From Desulfotignum balticum DSM 7044 (GTDB taxonomy: Bacteria > Desulfobacterota > Desulfobacteria > Desulfobacterales > Desulfobacteraceae): a DNA stretch of 64,000 nt. The notes under the pieces are model-generated. The model did not search any database. It was not told where the DNA came from and saw nothing but the letters and a program-made list of their open reading frames with translations. The position numbers were made by a program, and so were the translations under genes. Location: the NCBI RefSeq assembly GCF_000421285.1, contig NZ_ATWO01000003.1, positions 1 through 64,000 on the forward strand, given 5' to 3'. Positions 17,155 to 26,177 of the stretch are shown here, piece by piece; positions within the stretch are counted from its first letter, which is position 1; every line of letters begins with the position of its first letter.

Positions 17155-18972
17155 TCAATCCAGGGACGGAAACCGGGTGGCGGCAGAAAACCGTTCAACA
17201 AACCCGGGTTCTGACGCCAGATCGATAAACGTCACCTGTCGGGCCATGGTTCGAACTTCCGTTTCATAGGTTTTGTTCAGCAGGGCCATGACCGCACCGG
17301 TACCGGCCAGGTTTTCTGCGGCAATCATTTCATTTTCACAGATAATCGGCGGCAGCATGCCGATGTCTCTGGCATTTTCCCAGTCGAATTTGGCACCGAA
17401 CGCCCCGGTGAGAATGGTTCTGTCCACCCGGGTGACTTCGGCTTTTTCCAGCATCAGCTGTATCCCCACGGACAGCGCGGCCTTGGCCAGCTGGACCTGG
17501 CGCACGTCTTTGAGAACAAACCGGACATCCGTGCCCGGCAGGGTGAATGCCCGGCCGGTCCCGTTGTCATCCGCGGTGACGCCGGGTTTGTCCGGATCAA
17601 ATTTTCCGTCTTCCCGGATGGTCCCGGTTTTACGCATGGCCGCCAGAATATCGATCACGCCCGTGCCGCAGATGCCGATGGCCGGGGCTTGATTAATGGT
17701 TTCATGGATGATGGCACCGTTGTCTACCCAGACGCGGCTGACCGCTCCGGTGGCGGCTCTCATGCCGCTGGATATCTGAGCCCCTTCCAGGGCCGGGCCG
17801 GTGGCACAGCTGGTGGCCCATATTTGGTCGCCGGTACAGAGCATGAGTTCGCCATTGGTGCCGATGTCGATGATCAAAGAGGTTTTTTCTCTGGTATGGG
17901 ACAAATCGCCCAGGCAGGCCGCCAGAATATCTCCCCCCAGAAATCCGGAGATCACCGGGAAAATGAACACGGGTACGTTCTCTGCGGCATGAAGTCCCAG
18001 ATCTTTGCAGGTCGGTACAAGGGAATCCTGAAAAACCGGCAGATAAGGCGCGGTCCCTAAGGTATGGGGATTGAGTCCGGCAAACAGATGCTGCATGGTG
18101 GTGTTTCCCACCACGGTGATCCGGTCGATGGTGTCCCGGCTTTGCCCGGTCTCTTCCAGGCAGGAGTCCATCAGATGGTTCATGGCGCCGGCTGCCAGAC
18201 GCTGCTGGGCGGCCAACGCCTCTGGATTGTCATTGACCGCAGATATCCGGGAAATGACATCTTCCCCATACCTGCGCTGGGGATTGACCATGGCTTTGGC
18301 CGAAAGAATCGTGCCGGCCGCCAGGTCGCACATGTATGCGGCAATGGTGGTGGTGCCGATATCAAAAGCGATCCCGATCCCTTTGGGATGCAGGCCCGGT
18401 TGGATGGCTGTGACATGGTTGTTTTCCTGAACCACCACGGTGAGGTCATGGGTGTACACATAAGGATCGGCCAGTTGGGTCAGTGGTAAGAGGTCTTTAA
18501 AATCAATTGTTTGTGAAAATCGGGCTTCCACGGCCCGGCGGATTTTTTCTTCCCGGCTGAGAACGGTCGTGTCATCAATCGCTTTGATCTGGTCTGCTGT
18601 CAAAGGAAACCGCCGCACCGACGGATCGATGCTGAAGTTTCCCTGGATGCCTGTTTTTCCGAACACCTCATCTCCCAGAACCAGATTTTCCGGGACCGTT
18701 ACCCGGAGGGGTCCTTTGAGGACGCGGGCCTGGCAGGCCAGGCGGTGATCCGGCCCTCTTTTTTTCAACAGCTTCTGCTCCTGTTCGGTCCGGGGGGACA
18801 GATGGTCCGGATGATCGACGATCACCCGGCATTTGCCGCAGGTGCCTTTTTCGCCGCAATCGGATCTGAGCAGTATGCCCTTGGAAAGAGCGGCTTGAAA
18901 CAGTGTGGTGCCGGCCGGTACTGAGACCCGCCGGCCGAACGGATCAAAAATAATGGTGCAGGATAAAGTCAT
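17155..18972 (-). CDS. Corrinoid protein reductive activase (RACo/RamA-like, ASKHA domain)
   Basis: A 605-residue protein with an N-terminal [2Fe-2S] ferredoxin domain. Its ligands are Cys39, 45, 48 and 80 (CGEKGTCGKC, then LACQAR). A linker leads to an ASKHA-type ATP domain: GIAFDIGTTTIAAYMCDL, VVGNTTMQHLFAGL, LIIDIGTNGELML and LTGAFGAKFDW. Such proteins use ATP to reduce cob(II)alamin in methyltransferase corrinoid proteins. No corrinoid protein or cognate methyltransferase is adjacent; the homocysteine methyltransferase 3 kb away lacks a B12 domain. The target is therefore unknown. Confidence 0.9.
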   Translation of the reverse strand: MTLSCTIIFDPFGRRVSVPAGTTLFQAALSKGILLRSDCGEKGTCGKCRVIVDHPDHLSPRTEQEQKLLKKRGPDHRLACQARVLKGPLRVTVPENLVLGDEVFGKTGIQGNFSIDPSVRRFPLTADQIKAIDDTTVLSREEKIRRAVEARFSQTIDFKDLLPLTQLADPYVYTHDLTVVVQENNHVTAIQPGLHPKGIGIAFDIGTTTIAAYMCDLAAGTILSAKAMVNPQRRYGEDVISRISAVNDNPEALAAQQRLAAGAMNHLMDSCLEETGQSRDTIDRITVVGNTTMQHLFAGLNPHTLGTAPYLPVFQDSLVPTCKDLGLHAAENVPVFIFPVISGFLGGDILAACLGDLSHTREKTSLIIDIGTNGELMLCTGDQIWATSCATGPALEGAQISSGMRAATGAVSRVWVDNGAIIHETINQAPAIGICGTGVIDILAAMRKTGTIREDGKFDPDKPGVTADDNGTGRAFTLPGTDVRFVLKDVRQVQLAKAALSVGIQLMLEKAEVTRVDRTILTGAFGAKFDWENARDIGMLPPIICENEMIAAENLAGTGAVMALLNKTYETEVRTMARQVTFIDLASEPGFVERFSAATRFPSLD

Positions 18973-19079
18973 GAAGGGTTCAGCCTGGTTTTATTTGTAT
19001 TGAAAAAAAGGACCTGTTTTAAACAGTTTGTTCAAAATATGAGAATATCCTAAAATCGGGGCTTATATTTGTCAAGGCA

Positions 19080-19826
19080 TTATGTTTTCACGGATGATGG
19101 GTACAGCAAAACTGAGATCGGTGTGTCCACAGCGAATTGGTCATTTGTCTGGGCTAAAAACAGTTCCGCTGCAGCCAGGGCATCGGTCAGGGCATGATGG
19201 GGGCGGTAGGGAGGCAGGTTGTATCGCTCCCTGGCATGGGCCAGGCGCAGGGAAGGGCTGTTTTTTTCTCCCATCCAGCGCTGGAACAGATTGGGCCGGA
19301 AAACCGGGTGTTTTCTAGATTCAATTTCCATGGTATCCACGATGGGAAATTCAAGATCATCACCGGTCAGATCTGCAATCGCCTTGCGTAAAAACCCTTG
19401 TTCAATCCGGCTGTAGTGGGCCACAATGACCCGGCCGGCCATGGCCTTGAGCAGCAGGGGTAAAATGGTGTTAAACCGGGGACAGGCATCCATGCGGGAA
19501 TGGGTGATGCCGTGAATGACGGTCTGAATGTCCGGACGGTGCTGATCGGACCGGACCACCCAGTGCCGGGCGCCGCTGCATAGAATGCGGTCATGATACA
19601 ACGGGATGAATCCGACACTGATGATGGCATCGGTTTGCGGATTCAAGCCCGTGGTTTCCAGGTCTAAAGCCAGAAAAGGCACGTGCTTCAGCGGTGTGTC
19701 ACCCGGCACACTGCCGGCCTGATAAAATGCTTTGACCGCCGGATCTTTTGCCTGTTTTTCCAGAATACGAAACCGGGACGGCCAGTCAACTAGAAACGGT
19801 TTTCCCGGTGATTTGGGCCGGATCAT
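19080..19826 (-). CDS. DEDDh 3'-5' exonuclease (DnaQ-like)
   Basis: A 248-residue protein with FLALDLETTGLNPQTD (Exo I, DxE), the Exo II region near VAHYSRIEQGFLRKA, and YRPHHALTDALAAAELFL (Exo III, H-x4-D). It resembles the epsilon proofreading subunit but has an added N-terminal 45 residues (PGKPFLVDWPSRFRILEK) of unknown role. The start codon overlaps the upstream DUF294 stop (ATGA). A DUF294 gene followed by a DnaQ-like exonuclease is a recurrent pair. Confidence 0.9.
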   Translation of the reverse strand: MIRPKSPGKPFLVDWPSRFRILEKQAKDPAVKAFYQAGSVPGDTPLKHVPFLALDLETTGLNPQTDAIISVGFIPLYHDRILCSGARHWVVRSDQHRPDIQTVIHGITHSRMDACPRFNTILPLLLKAMAGRVIVAHYSRIEQGFLRKAIADLTGDDLEFPIVDTMEIESRKHPVFRPNLFQRWMGEKNSPSLRLAHARERYNLPPYRPHHALTDALAAAELFLAQTNDQFAVDTPISVLLYPSSVKT

Positions 19827-21730
19827 TTCTGCCCGGTCCGCACACGGGTCTGCATGGCAGGGGACACATTGTACCGGTATCTGAGAAACGACTGGGCCTG
19901 GGACACGATCTGAAACGCGTCTTTGAGGTGGTTGCGTTCAAAGGATGACAGGCTTTCCGGGATGACATTGTTGTCCACGGCAGCCCCGGATTCCGCCTGG
20001 CGTGCCTGGTGGCGGATACGGACCATGCAGATCAGTTCCAGGGCATCCAGCAGGTCATCGCCCACCCCTTCCGCCAGAAGAGAGGTCTCCTTGACCCGGA
20101 GCAGCCTTTCCCGGGTGTTGATGGGCACGGCCCCGCAGGCCAGGGCATGAACCCGGGCCAGATCACTGATGGGGGCAGACCCTCTGCGCTTGAGATTAAA
20201 GGTTTTATGGTGTTTGCCGTCATGTTCCAGAACAAATTTGCGGAAAAACCCCAAAGGCGGTTTTCTGAGCAGGGCGTTCCGGGCCAGGCAGGCCAGAAAC
20301 CGCGGACTGTTCGGTGCTTTTTCCAGAAGCAGCTGCTTGAGTTGACCGGCCAGGCCGGTTTCGCCGAAAATGCCTTCCAGATCAAAAAAAATGGAGGCAT
20401 GGAGCAGGGCTTCCGGATCCGGGTGATCGATCCAGTCGGAAAAGTAAGTTTTCCAGACCGATAAGGGCTGCCGCCACCGGGAATGGGTGGCCATGATATC
20501 TCCCGTGCAATAGGGGTACCCGCATTGGTTCAAGCCGTCACTTAAAAACCGGGCCAGTGACTTGAAATAGGGATCATGCACTTTGGGATCAAAGGTGTCA
20601 TCCATAACAAAAGCATTGTCCTGATCCGTGACCAGAGTCATTTCGTCTCTGGCCATGGAGCCTAAGGCCAGAAGGCAATATGGCACAGGCGGCGGGCCCA
20701 GTTTTTTTTCCCCCAGCTGGAGCAGGCGCTGGGAAATGCTGATTCCCATCCGGGAAACGATGGCGCTGATGGTGTGTGAACTGGCATCCTCGTTCACCAG
20801 CTGAATGAACAGCTGGCGGATTTTCGGGGCCATGTCTGCCAGCCCGTCCACATCTTTCTGCCGGAAAATATCTCCCACCAGATAAACGGATCCATGGGAT
20901 TCATATCTGACCAGATCCGCCACCGTGATCACGCCTATCGGCCGGTTTCCATCCAGTACGGGCAGATGATGAAGATTGTGACGCATCATGGTGAGCATGG
21001 CTTCAAATGCATAGGCTTCGGCCTGAAGCGTGATGACGTCCGTGGACATAACTTGCCGCACCGGGGCGGAGAAGGGCAGGCCCGGGACAATGGCCCGTTT
21101 GCGCAGATCCCGGTCCGTGATCAGTCCCGTGACCGGAGACGGGTCCTGTTCCGGATTGTCCGGCACCAGAACCAGGGAAGACACCCGGTTCTGTGTCATA
21201 ATCACGGCGGCCTGCTGAATGGAAATGTCCGGCGAGGCAGTGATGATTTTCCGGGGAATCAGTTTGTGAATTTTAGCAATCATCAATGGATTGCCGCTGG
21301 TCTGTCCGGCCCGGCCCAGGGCATTTTTCAGCCGGACACTGTGCTCTTCCTCCATAAAGTCGGCAAACCGGTCATAGGTGTCAGCCAGTTCCTGGAACGG
21401 GGCATCCGGGATTTTATACAGCAAAGAGTCTTCAATGGCCCGGGCCGGATACCGGACCTTTTTTTTTCTTAAAAGCGAAAACTGGCCGAAACATTCCCCT
21501 TCTCCCATCTGAATGTACAGTTCGCCGGAGCTTCGCAGAATTTCCACGGCCCCGCTTCGGATAAAAAACAGATAATGGTTGTCCTGTCCTTTTTCCAGGA
21601 TCATGGTGCCGGCCTGATAGTAAGACACCTCGATGTGCGGCACCAGGTCATCCACCACATGCCGGGGCAGGTTTCGGAACGGGGGGTGGGAAAACAGGTG
21701 ATCCCGGATTTCAACCAGTTCAATTTCCAT
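19823..21730 (-). CDS. cNMP-binding/CBS/DUF294 nucleotidyltransferase-like protein
   Basis: A 635-residue protein with four parts. First is a cyclic-nucleotide-binding-like domain (about 15-115, with GEGECFGQFSLLRKKKVRYP). Next is a CBS pair (about 155-275, with SIQQAAVIMTQNRVSSLVLV and FEAMLTMMRHNLHHLPVLDG). Then comes a DUF294 nucleotidyltransferase-like part (LLALGSMARDEMTLVTDQDN, with the GS-x-ARxE and DQD motifs). Last is a DUF294_C helical domain. This is the GlnD-like architecture seen in proteobacterial signalling proteins. Ligand and substrate are unknown. Confidence 0.92.
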   Translation of the reverse strand: MEIELVEIRDHLFSHPPFRNLPRHVVDDLVPHIEVSYYQAGTMILEKGQDNHYLFFIRSGAVEILRSSGELYIQMGEGECFGQFSLLRKKKVRYPARAIEDSLLYKIPDAPFQELADTYDRFADFMEEEHSVRLKNALGRAGQTSGNPLMIAKIHKLIPRKIITASPDISIQQAAVIMTQNRVSSLVLVPDNPEQDPSPVTGLITDRDLRKRAIVPGLPFSAPVRQVMSTDVITLQAEAYAFEAMLTMMRHNLHHLPVLDGNRPIGVITVADLVRYESHGSVYLVGDIFRQKDVDGLADMAPKIRQLFIQLVNEDASSHTISAIVSRMGISISQRLLQLGEKKLGPPPVPYCLLALGSMARDEMTLVTDQDNAFVMDDTFDPKVHDPYFKSLARFLSDGLNQCGYPYCTGDIMATHSRWRQPLSVWKTYFSDWIDHPDPEALLHASIFFDLEGIFGETGLAGQLKQLLLEKAPNSPRFLACLARNALLRKPPLGFFRKFVLEHDGKHHKTFNLKRRGSAPISDLARVHALACGAVPINTRERLLRVKETSLLAEGVGDDLLDALELICMVRIRHQARQAESGAAVDNNVIPESLSSFERNHLKDAFQIVSQAQSFLRYRYNVSPAMQTRVRTGQK

Positions 21731-21857
21731 GGATTGATTATACGGATAACGCGGATGTTATTCAAATCCAAAATTTAAAAAATACCCGTTTCTTTCCAAA
21801 GCATTCTCTGATAAAGGTCAGGAATGAATTTCAAGGGATCACGCAAAAGGAGCAGCC

Positions 21858-22337
21858 ATGTTTTTTTGTTATTATGATTCTCCGGTGGGCCGACTGCTGG
21901 TGGGCGGCGAACAAAAACTGGAATTCATCCATTTTCCCAAAGGAAAATCAGCGATGGTACCGGCCTCGGACTGGATCCATGAGACACAGCCGTTTTCTGA
22001 TGTGTTGTTTCAGCTGGACCGGTATTTCAGCAAAACCCTGACCCGGTTTTCCCTGGATTATTCCCTGGGCGGCACGCCGTTTCAGCGCCGGGTGTGGCAA
22101 ACCCTGGCCAAAGTGCCATACGGAACCACCATCTCCTATGGAGAGCTGGCCCGGCGGATCGGAAATCCCAAAGCAGCCCGGGCCGTGGGCATGGCCAATG
22201 CGAAAAATCCGATTCCCATCATTATTCCCTGCCACCGGGTGATCGGAAAAGACGGCAGTCTGACCGGGTTCGGCGGCGGACTGGATGTGAAACAGCAGCT
22301 GCTGGCACTGGAAGGAAAGGATCTGTCCGTTGCATGA
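21858..22337 (+). CDS. ogt: Methylated-DNA--protein-cysteine methyltransferase
   Basis: A 159-residue protein with the active-site motif PCHRVIG (Cys125) and an HTH-like helix in WQTLAKVPYGTTISYGELAR. It transfers alkyl groups from O6-alkylguanine to its own Cys. The AAGGAG-like AAAAGGAGCAGCC before the ATG supports the start. The stop overlaps the next gene's ATG (ATGA). Confidence 0.95.
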   Translation: MFFCYYDSPVGRLLVGGEQKLEFIHFPKGKSAMVPASDWIHETQPFSDVLFQLDRYFSKTLTRFSLDYSLGGTPFQRRVWQTLAKVPYGTTISYGELARRIGNPKAARAVGMANAKNPIPIIIPCHRVIGKDGSLTGFGGGLDVKQQLLALEGKDLSVA

Positions 22338-23620
22338 TCGCATCACCGGCAGATAAACGCACGGTGTTGAGCTGGGTGATGTTTGATTTTGCCAATTCCG
22401 CCTACACCACCCTGGTGGTGACGTTTGTCTACAGCACCTATTTTGTATCCACCATTGCACCGGACCCGGTGACAGGCACGGCCCTCTGGTCCAGGGGCGT
22501 GACCCTGACCGCCCTTTGTGTGGCATTTTTCTCCCCCATCCTGGGGGCCCTGGCAGACCAGGGCGGGTTGCGCAAACAGCTTTTGTTCGCATCCACTGCG
22601 GTTACTGTGGCCGGCACAGCCGCGCTTTACTGGATTGTGCCCGGTCAGATCTATCCGGCCCTTTTCTGGTTTGTTCTCTCCAATATCGCGTTTGAGTTTG
22701 CCAATGTGTTTTACAATGCCTATCTGCCGGATATCGCCACATCGAAAAATATCGGCCGGATATCCGGTGTGGGCTGGGGCGTGGGATATATGGGAGGCCT
22801 GGCCGCCATGGTGGTGGCCCTTTCAGGGTTCATCAGCCCGGCTGTGCCCTGGTTCGGCGTTTCCATTGAAACCGGGGCCCATATCCGGGCCACCTGTCTG
22901 CTGGTGGCTGCGTGGTTTGCCATGTTTTCCATCCCGCTGTTTGTGTGGGTGCCCAAAACACATCCTCCGGTGCGGTCGGGCCGGGTCCGCATCATTCACA
23001 CGGCCATGTCGGATGTGAAGCACACCCTCAAAGATATCCGCCGGTACCGGCAGATTGTCCGCCTCCTGGTGGCCCGGATGATCTACAATGACGGGCTGGT
23101 CACCCTGTTTGCCTTTGGTGGTATCTATGCGGCCGGCACGTTCGGGTTCAGTTTTCACCAGATCATGATATTCGGGATTGTGCTTAATGTGGCGGCCGGG
23201 ATCGGGGCCCTGGTCATGGGCATTTTTGATGACCGGCTGGGGGGAAAAACCACCATTCAGGTGAGCAACGGGGTGCTGGCTGTGGCCGCGCTCATGGCGG
23301 CAATGTCCCCGGATAAAACCTGGTTCTGGGTTTCAGTCGTTCTGGTGGGCTTTTTTGCCGGTCCCAACCAGAGCGCCAGCCGGTCACTTCTGGGCCGGCT
23401 GGTGCCCAAAGACAAGGAAAATCAGTTTTTCGGTTTTTTTGCCTTTTCCGGCAAACTCACCGCCTTTATGGGGCCGCTGTTTTTAGGGGTGCTGACCCAG
23501 ATGTTTGACTCCCAGCGGGCCGGGGTTGCCGTGGTGGTGCTTTTTTTTGCCGTCGGCGGGCTGCTGCTGGCCCGGGTAAATGAGGCAGAGGGCATTGCCG
23601 CAGCCCGGCAGAAGTTATAA
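22334..23620 (+). CDS. MFS transporter, UMF1/Atg22-like
   Basis: A 428-residue protein with about twelve membrane helices. It starts with the family-typical LSWVMFDFANSAYTTLVVTF and ends with an Arg/Lys-rich tail. Mid-loop motif DVKHTLKDIRRYRQIVRLLV and GIFDDRLGGKTTIQVSNGV match UMF1/Atg22-type transporters, whose substrates (possibly amino acids) are poorly known. The open frame extends 80 codons upstream inside ogt; the ATG overlapping the ogt stop is chosen. The 3' end overlaps the convergent oxidoreductase gene by six bases. Confidence 0.88.
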   Translation: MIASPADKRTVLSWVMFDFANSAYTTLVVTFVYSTYFVSTIAPDPVTGTALWSRGVTLTALCVAFFSPILGALADQGGLRKQLLFASTAVTVAGTAALYWIVPGQIYPALFWFVLSNIAFEFANVFYNAYLPDIATSKNIGRISGVGWGVGYMGGLAAMVVALSGFISPAVPWFGVSIETGAHIRATCLLVAAWFAMFSIPLFVWVPKTHPPVRSGRVRIIHTAMSDVKHTLKDIRRYRQIVRLLVARMIYNDGLVTLFAFGGIYAAGTFGFSFHQIMIFGIVLNVAAGIGALVMGIFDDRLGGKTTIQVSNGVLAVAALMAAMSPDKTWFWVSVVLVGFFAGPNQSASRSLLGRLVPKDKENQFFGFFAFSGKLTAFMGPLFLGVLTQMFDSQRAGVAVVVLFFAVGGLLLARVNEAEGIAAARQKL

Positions 23621-24949
23621 TTTTTTTCCCAGCTGGATCGCTGCAGTCAGCATCGGGTCCCAGGTGGGGCTGAACGGCGGGGCATAAGCCAGATCCGTCT
23701 GGATGAAATCCGCCACGGACATGTTGGCGTGCAGGGCCACAGCCACGGCATTGATCCGATGGGCCACCCCGTCGGTTCCTGTGATCTGAGCCCCTAAAAG
23801 CCGTCCGGACCGGCGGTCTCCCACCATGTTCACATGAATTTTGGCTGCACCCGGCTGCCATCTGGCCCGGGACAGGCTGGTGATCTGGTTTTCCACAGGA
23901 TCGAACCCGGCTTTTTTGGCTTCGGAAAAGGTGAGACCGGTTCGGGCCACGGCCAGGTCAAACACTTTAAATACAGCCGTGCCGGCCACACCCTGAAGGG
24001 CGTTGCTGTCTTTAAACAGGTTGTCCGCCACGGCCCAGCCGGCCCGGTTGGCCCGCAGGGCCAGAGGAATCCAGACCGGTTGGCCCGTGACTACATGCAG
24101 GGCATCCCCGCAGTCGCCGGCGGCAAAAATATCCGGATTCGAAGTGCGCAAATACGGGTCCACCTGGATGGCATTTGATACCCCTAAGGTCAGACCCGCA
24201 TCTTTTGCCAGGCCGCTGCACGGAGCCACGCCCGTGGCACCAATGGCCAGGTCCGCATCCAGATTCATGTTGTCACACACAATGGTGCTCCCTGTGCCCG
24301 CCGGTTCAATGCGCTGGATGTGTGTTCCCATATGAAGGGTGATCTGTTTTTCAATCAGATGTGTTTGAATGATCTGTGCCATTTTTTCGGGCAGCCAGGG
24401 CAAAAGACGGGGGCCGGGTTTGACCATGGTCACGTGGATGCCCAGTTCGGTAAGGGCTTCGCACATTTCCAGGGCAATGTACCCCATCCCCAGAATCACG
24501 GCTTTTTTGACCTTGTTTTTTCGGATCACGTCCTTGATGCGCCGGCCGTGTTCCAGCTGTTTCAACGGCATGAGCCGGTCTTTGCCGGGCAGATCCGGCA
24601 GTGTGGGAACCGCGCCCGTGGCGATGAGCAGCTTGTCGTAGTCAAAAGCCACCGGATCTTTTTTCAGGGTACGGCCGGTCACCTGTTTTTTGTCCGGATG
24701 AATGGCGGTGATTTCATGGCCTGTGAGCAGATGGATGTGGTGTTTTTCAATGAATTCCTTGGCAGTCCGGACCACCAGGTCATCCATGGGGGTATCTGGA
24801 TCGGCAATGTTATAGGGCATACTGCACGCGCTGTAAGACACGTCATGCCCTTGTTCCAGCACAGTGATCTCAAGGTCCGGGTACAGCCGCCTGGCCCGGC
24901 TGGCTGCACTCATGCCTGCGGCATCTCCGCCGATAACGACAAATTTCAT
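23615..24949 (-). CDS. FAD-dependent CoA-disulfide reductase-like oxidoreductase
   Basis: A 444-residue protein: FAD motif VVIGGDAAGMSAASRARR, redox Cys42 in SYSACSMPYNIA, NAD(P)H motif AVILGMGYIALEMCEALTEL, and second FAD motif NPDIFAAGDCGDALHVVTG. The C-terminal dimer domain ends in LAYAPPFSPTWDPM, with the conserved Tyr region. A single active-site Cys at this position is found in CoA-disulfide reductases, Nox-type NADH oxidases and Npsr. In an anaerobe a persulfide/CoA-disulfide or peroxide role is likely. It is divergent from the flavoprotein-ArsC fusion gene 230 bases away. Confidence 0.9.
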   Translation of the reverse strand: MKFVVIGGDAAGMSAASRARRLYPDLEITVLEQGHDVSYSACSMPYNIADPDTPMDDLVVRTAKEFIEKHHIHLLTGHEITAIHPDKKQVTGRTLKKDPVAFDYDKLLIATGAVPTLPDLPGKDRLMPLKQLEHGRRIKDVIRKNKVKKAVILGMGYIALEMCEALTELGIHVTMVKPGPRLLPWLPEKMAQIIQTHLIEKQITLHMGTHIQRIEPAGTGSTIVCDNMNLDADLAIGATGVAPCSGLAKDAGLTLGVSNAIQVDPYLRTSNPDIFAAGDCGDALHVVTGQPVWIPLALRANRAGWAVADNLFKDSNALQGVAGTAVFKVFDLAVARTGLTFSEAKKAGFDPVENQITSLSRARWQPGAAKIHVNMVGDRRSGRLLGAQITGTDGVAHRINAVAVALHANMSVADFIQTDLAYAPPFSPTWDPMLTAAIQLGKKL

Positions 24950-25116
24950 GGCACCTCCATGGTCAAGGATTAAGGCTATTGTTCGGGTCTGTCGGGTTCA
25001 GCATAGAAGGGTTGCCCTGTTTTTTCAAGAAGTAACCTTAAAAAGCCCTGCACAATGGTTTTCAGGTGTTTTGATGCAGAATTTGGAAACTCAGTGACAG
25101 ATCTTTAAGGATTTGC

Positions 25117-25158
25117 TTGACATCCGTTATGAAAAACCGTCATTTTGAACAAAATGAC
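25117..25158 (+). promoter_or_regulatory. Palindromic operator overlapping a putative promoter
   Basis: TTGACA at 25117-25122 is a perfect -35. Seventeen bases further on, where a -10 would lie, there is a perfect palindrome GTCATTTTG-AA-CAAAATGAC (25139-25158). No good TATAAT is present, so the -10 is uncertain. The placement suits a dimeric repressor blocking RNA polymerase at the flavoprotein-ArsC gene, which starts 24 bases further on. Confidence 0.45.
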
Positions 25159-25181
25159 CTTATATGAAGGAGAAGATGACC

Positions 25182-26177
25182 ATGTTTGTCCTGGGACTGC
25201 AGGGAAGCCCCCGAAAAAAAGGAAACTCCGTCTATCTGTTGAATCGATTTCTGGCAGAATGTGAAAACAAAGGGGCCCGAACCCAGGTGATCCACATGGA
25301 CGGGCTGGGTATCCAGCCGTGCAGGGAACTGGTGGTGTGCGAAAAAAAAGGATTCTGCCCCATCAAAGATGACATGGAACCCCGGATTTATGGTCTGATC
25401 CGAAAAGCGGATGTGGTGGTGCTGACGTCACCGGTGTTTTTCTATAATGTGTCGGCCCAGGCAAAGATTCTCATTGATCGGTGTCAGATGTTCTGGGGCC
25501 GCAGATACAAAATGCGGCTGGCAGACCCGGATGCCGGATCCCGCCAGGGGGTACTTTTGGCCGTGGGTGCTTCCGGCGGCAAAAAGTTATTTGACGGCGT
25601 GAACCTGACGGCCCATTATTTTTTTGATGCGATATCCGCCCGGTTTGCTGAATCGTTGACATACAAAAAAGTGGAAGCAGCCGGGGCTGTGGCATCTGTT
25701 CCCGGCGTGGACCAGGATATCGGGCAGGCCGTGGACCGGGTCATGGATGCCGAGCTGAACAAACCTTCCCTGGTGTTTGTCTCTGAAAAAGATGCCTGCC
25801 GCAGCCAGATCGCAGCCGCGTATGCCAAGATGGCGGCTCAAGGAAGCATCCGGGTCCTGTCGGCCGGCATCGATCCCGCCGGGGAAATCCATGGTGCCAC
25901 GCGCGGGTTTCTGGCGGATCAGGGCGTGGATATCAAGTATCGGCAGCCCCGTGCACTGAACGATTTGATGGCTGAAGAATTCAAGGAACGGTCACCTTCT
26001 CAGGTGATCTGCATGACATCGGATACAGCGACAGTGCCGGTGCAAGGGGTAAAAACACAGTTCTGGGATATTGATCAAGCACAGAAAGATACGTCGATTG
26101 CATCGTTGGCAGAAGAGATCCATGACCGGGTGGATGCCCTGATATCAGATCTTCAAAGCCGGCACCAGAGCGGATAA
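25182..26177 (+). CDS. Flavoprotein (NADPH-dependent FMN reductase-like) fused to degenerate LMW-PTP/arsenate reductase domain
   Basis: About 331 residues. The N-terminal half is an iron-sulfur-flavoprotein-type domain: VLGLQGSPRKKGNSVYLL (FMN phosphate loop), a Cys cluster CRELVVCEKKGFCPIKDDM, and VVVLTSPVFFYNVSAQAKIL. From about residue 195 it becomes a low-molecular-weight phosphatase/ArsC domain: LVFVSEKDACRSQIAAAYAK, VLSAGIDPAG and VICMTSDTATVPVQG. The canonical loop is C-x5-R-S; here the position is Ser201, with Cys206, Arg207 and Ser208 kept. Of the arsenate-reductase Cys pair, only the one in VICM appears present. AAGGAG lies nine bases before the ATG used; two upstream in-frame ATGs (25164, 25176) are less likely. 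Confidence 0.82.
   Translation: MFVLGLQGSPRKKGNSVYLLNRFLAECENKGARTQVIHMDGLGIQPCRELVVCEKKGFCPIKDDMEPRIYGLIRKADVVVLTSPVFFYNVSAQAKILIDRCQMFWGRRYKMRLADPDAGSRQGVLLAVGASGGKKLFDGVNLTAHYFFDAISARFAESLTYKKVEAAGAVASVPGVDQDIGQAVDRVMDAELNKPSLVFVSEKDACRSQIAAAYAKMAAQGSIRVLSAGIDPAGEIHGATRGFLADQGVDIKYRQPRALNDLMAEEFKERSPSQVICMTSDTATVPVQGVKTQFWDIDQAQKDTSIASLAEEIHDRVDALISDLQSRHQSG

Noticed and set aside
17144-17166. Hairpin GTCCCTG/CAGGGAC as terminator of the activase gene
   Set aside because: The seven-base stem covers the activase stop codon but no T run follows it on the minus strand.
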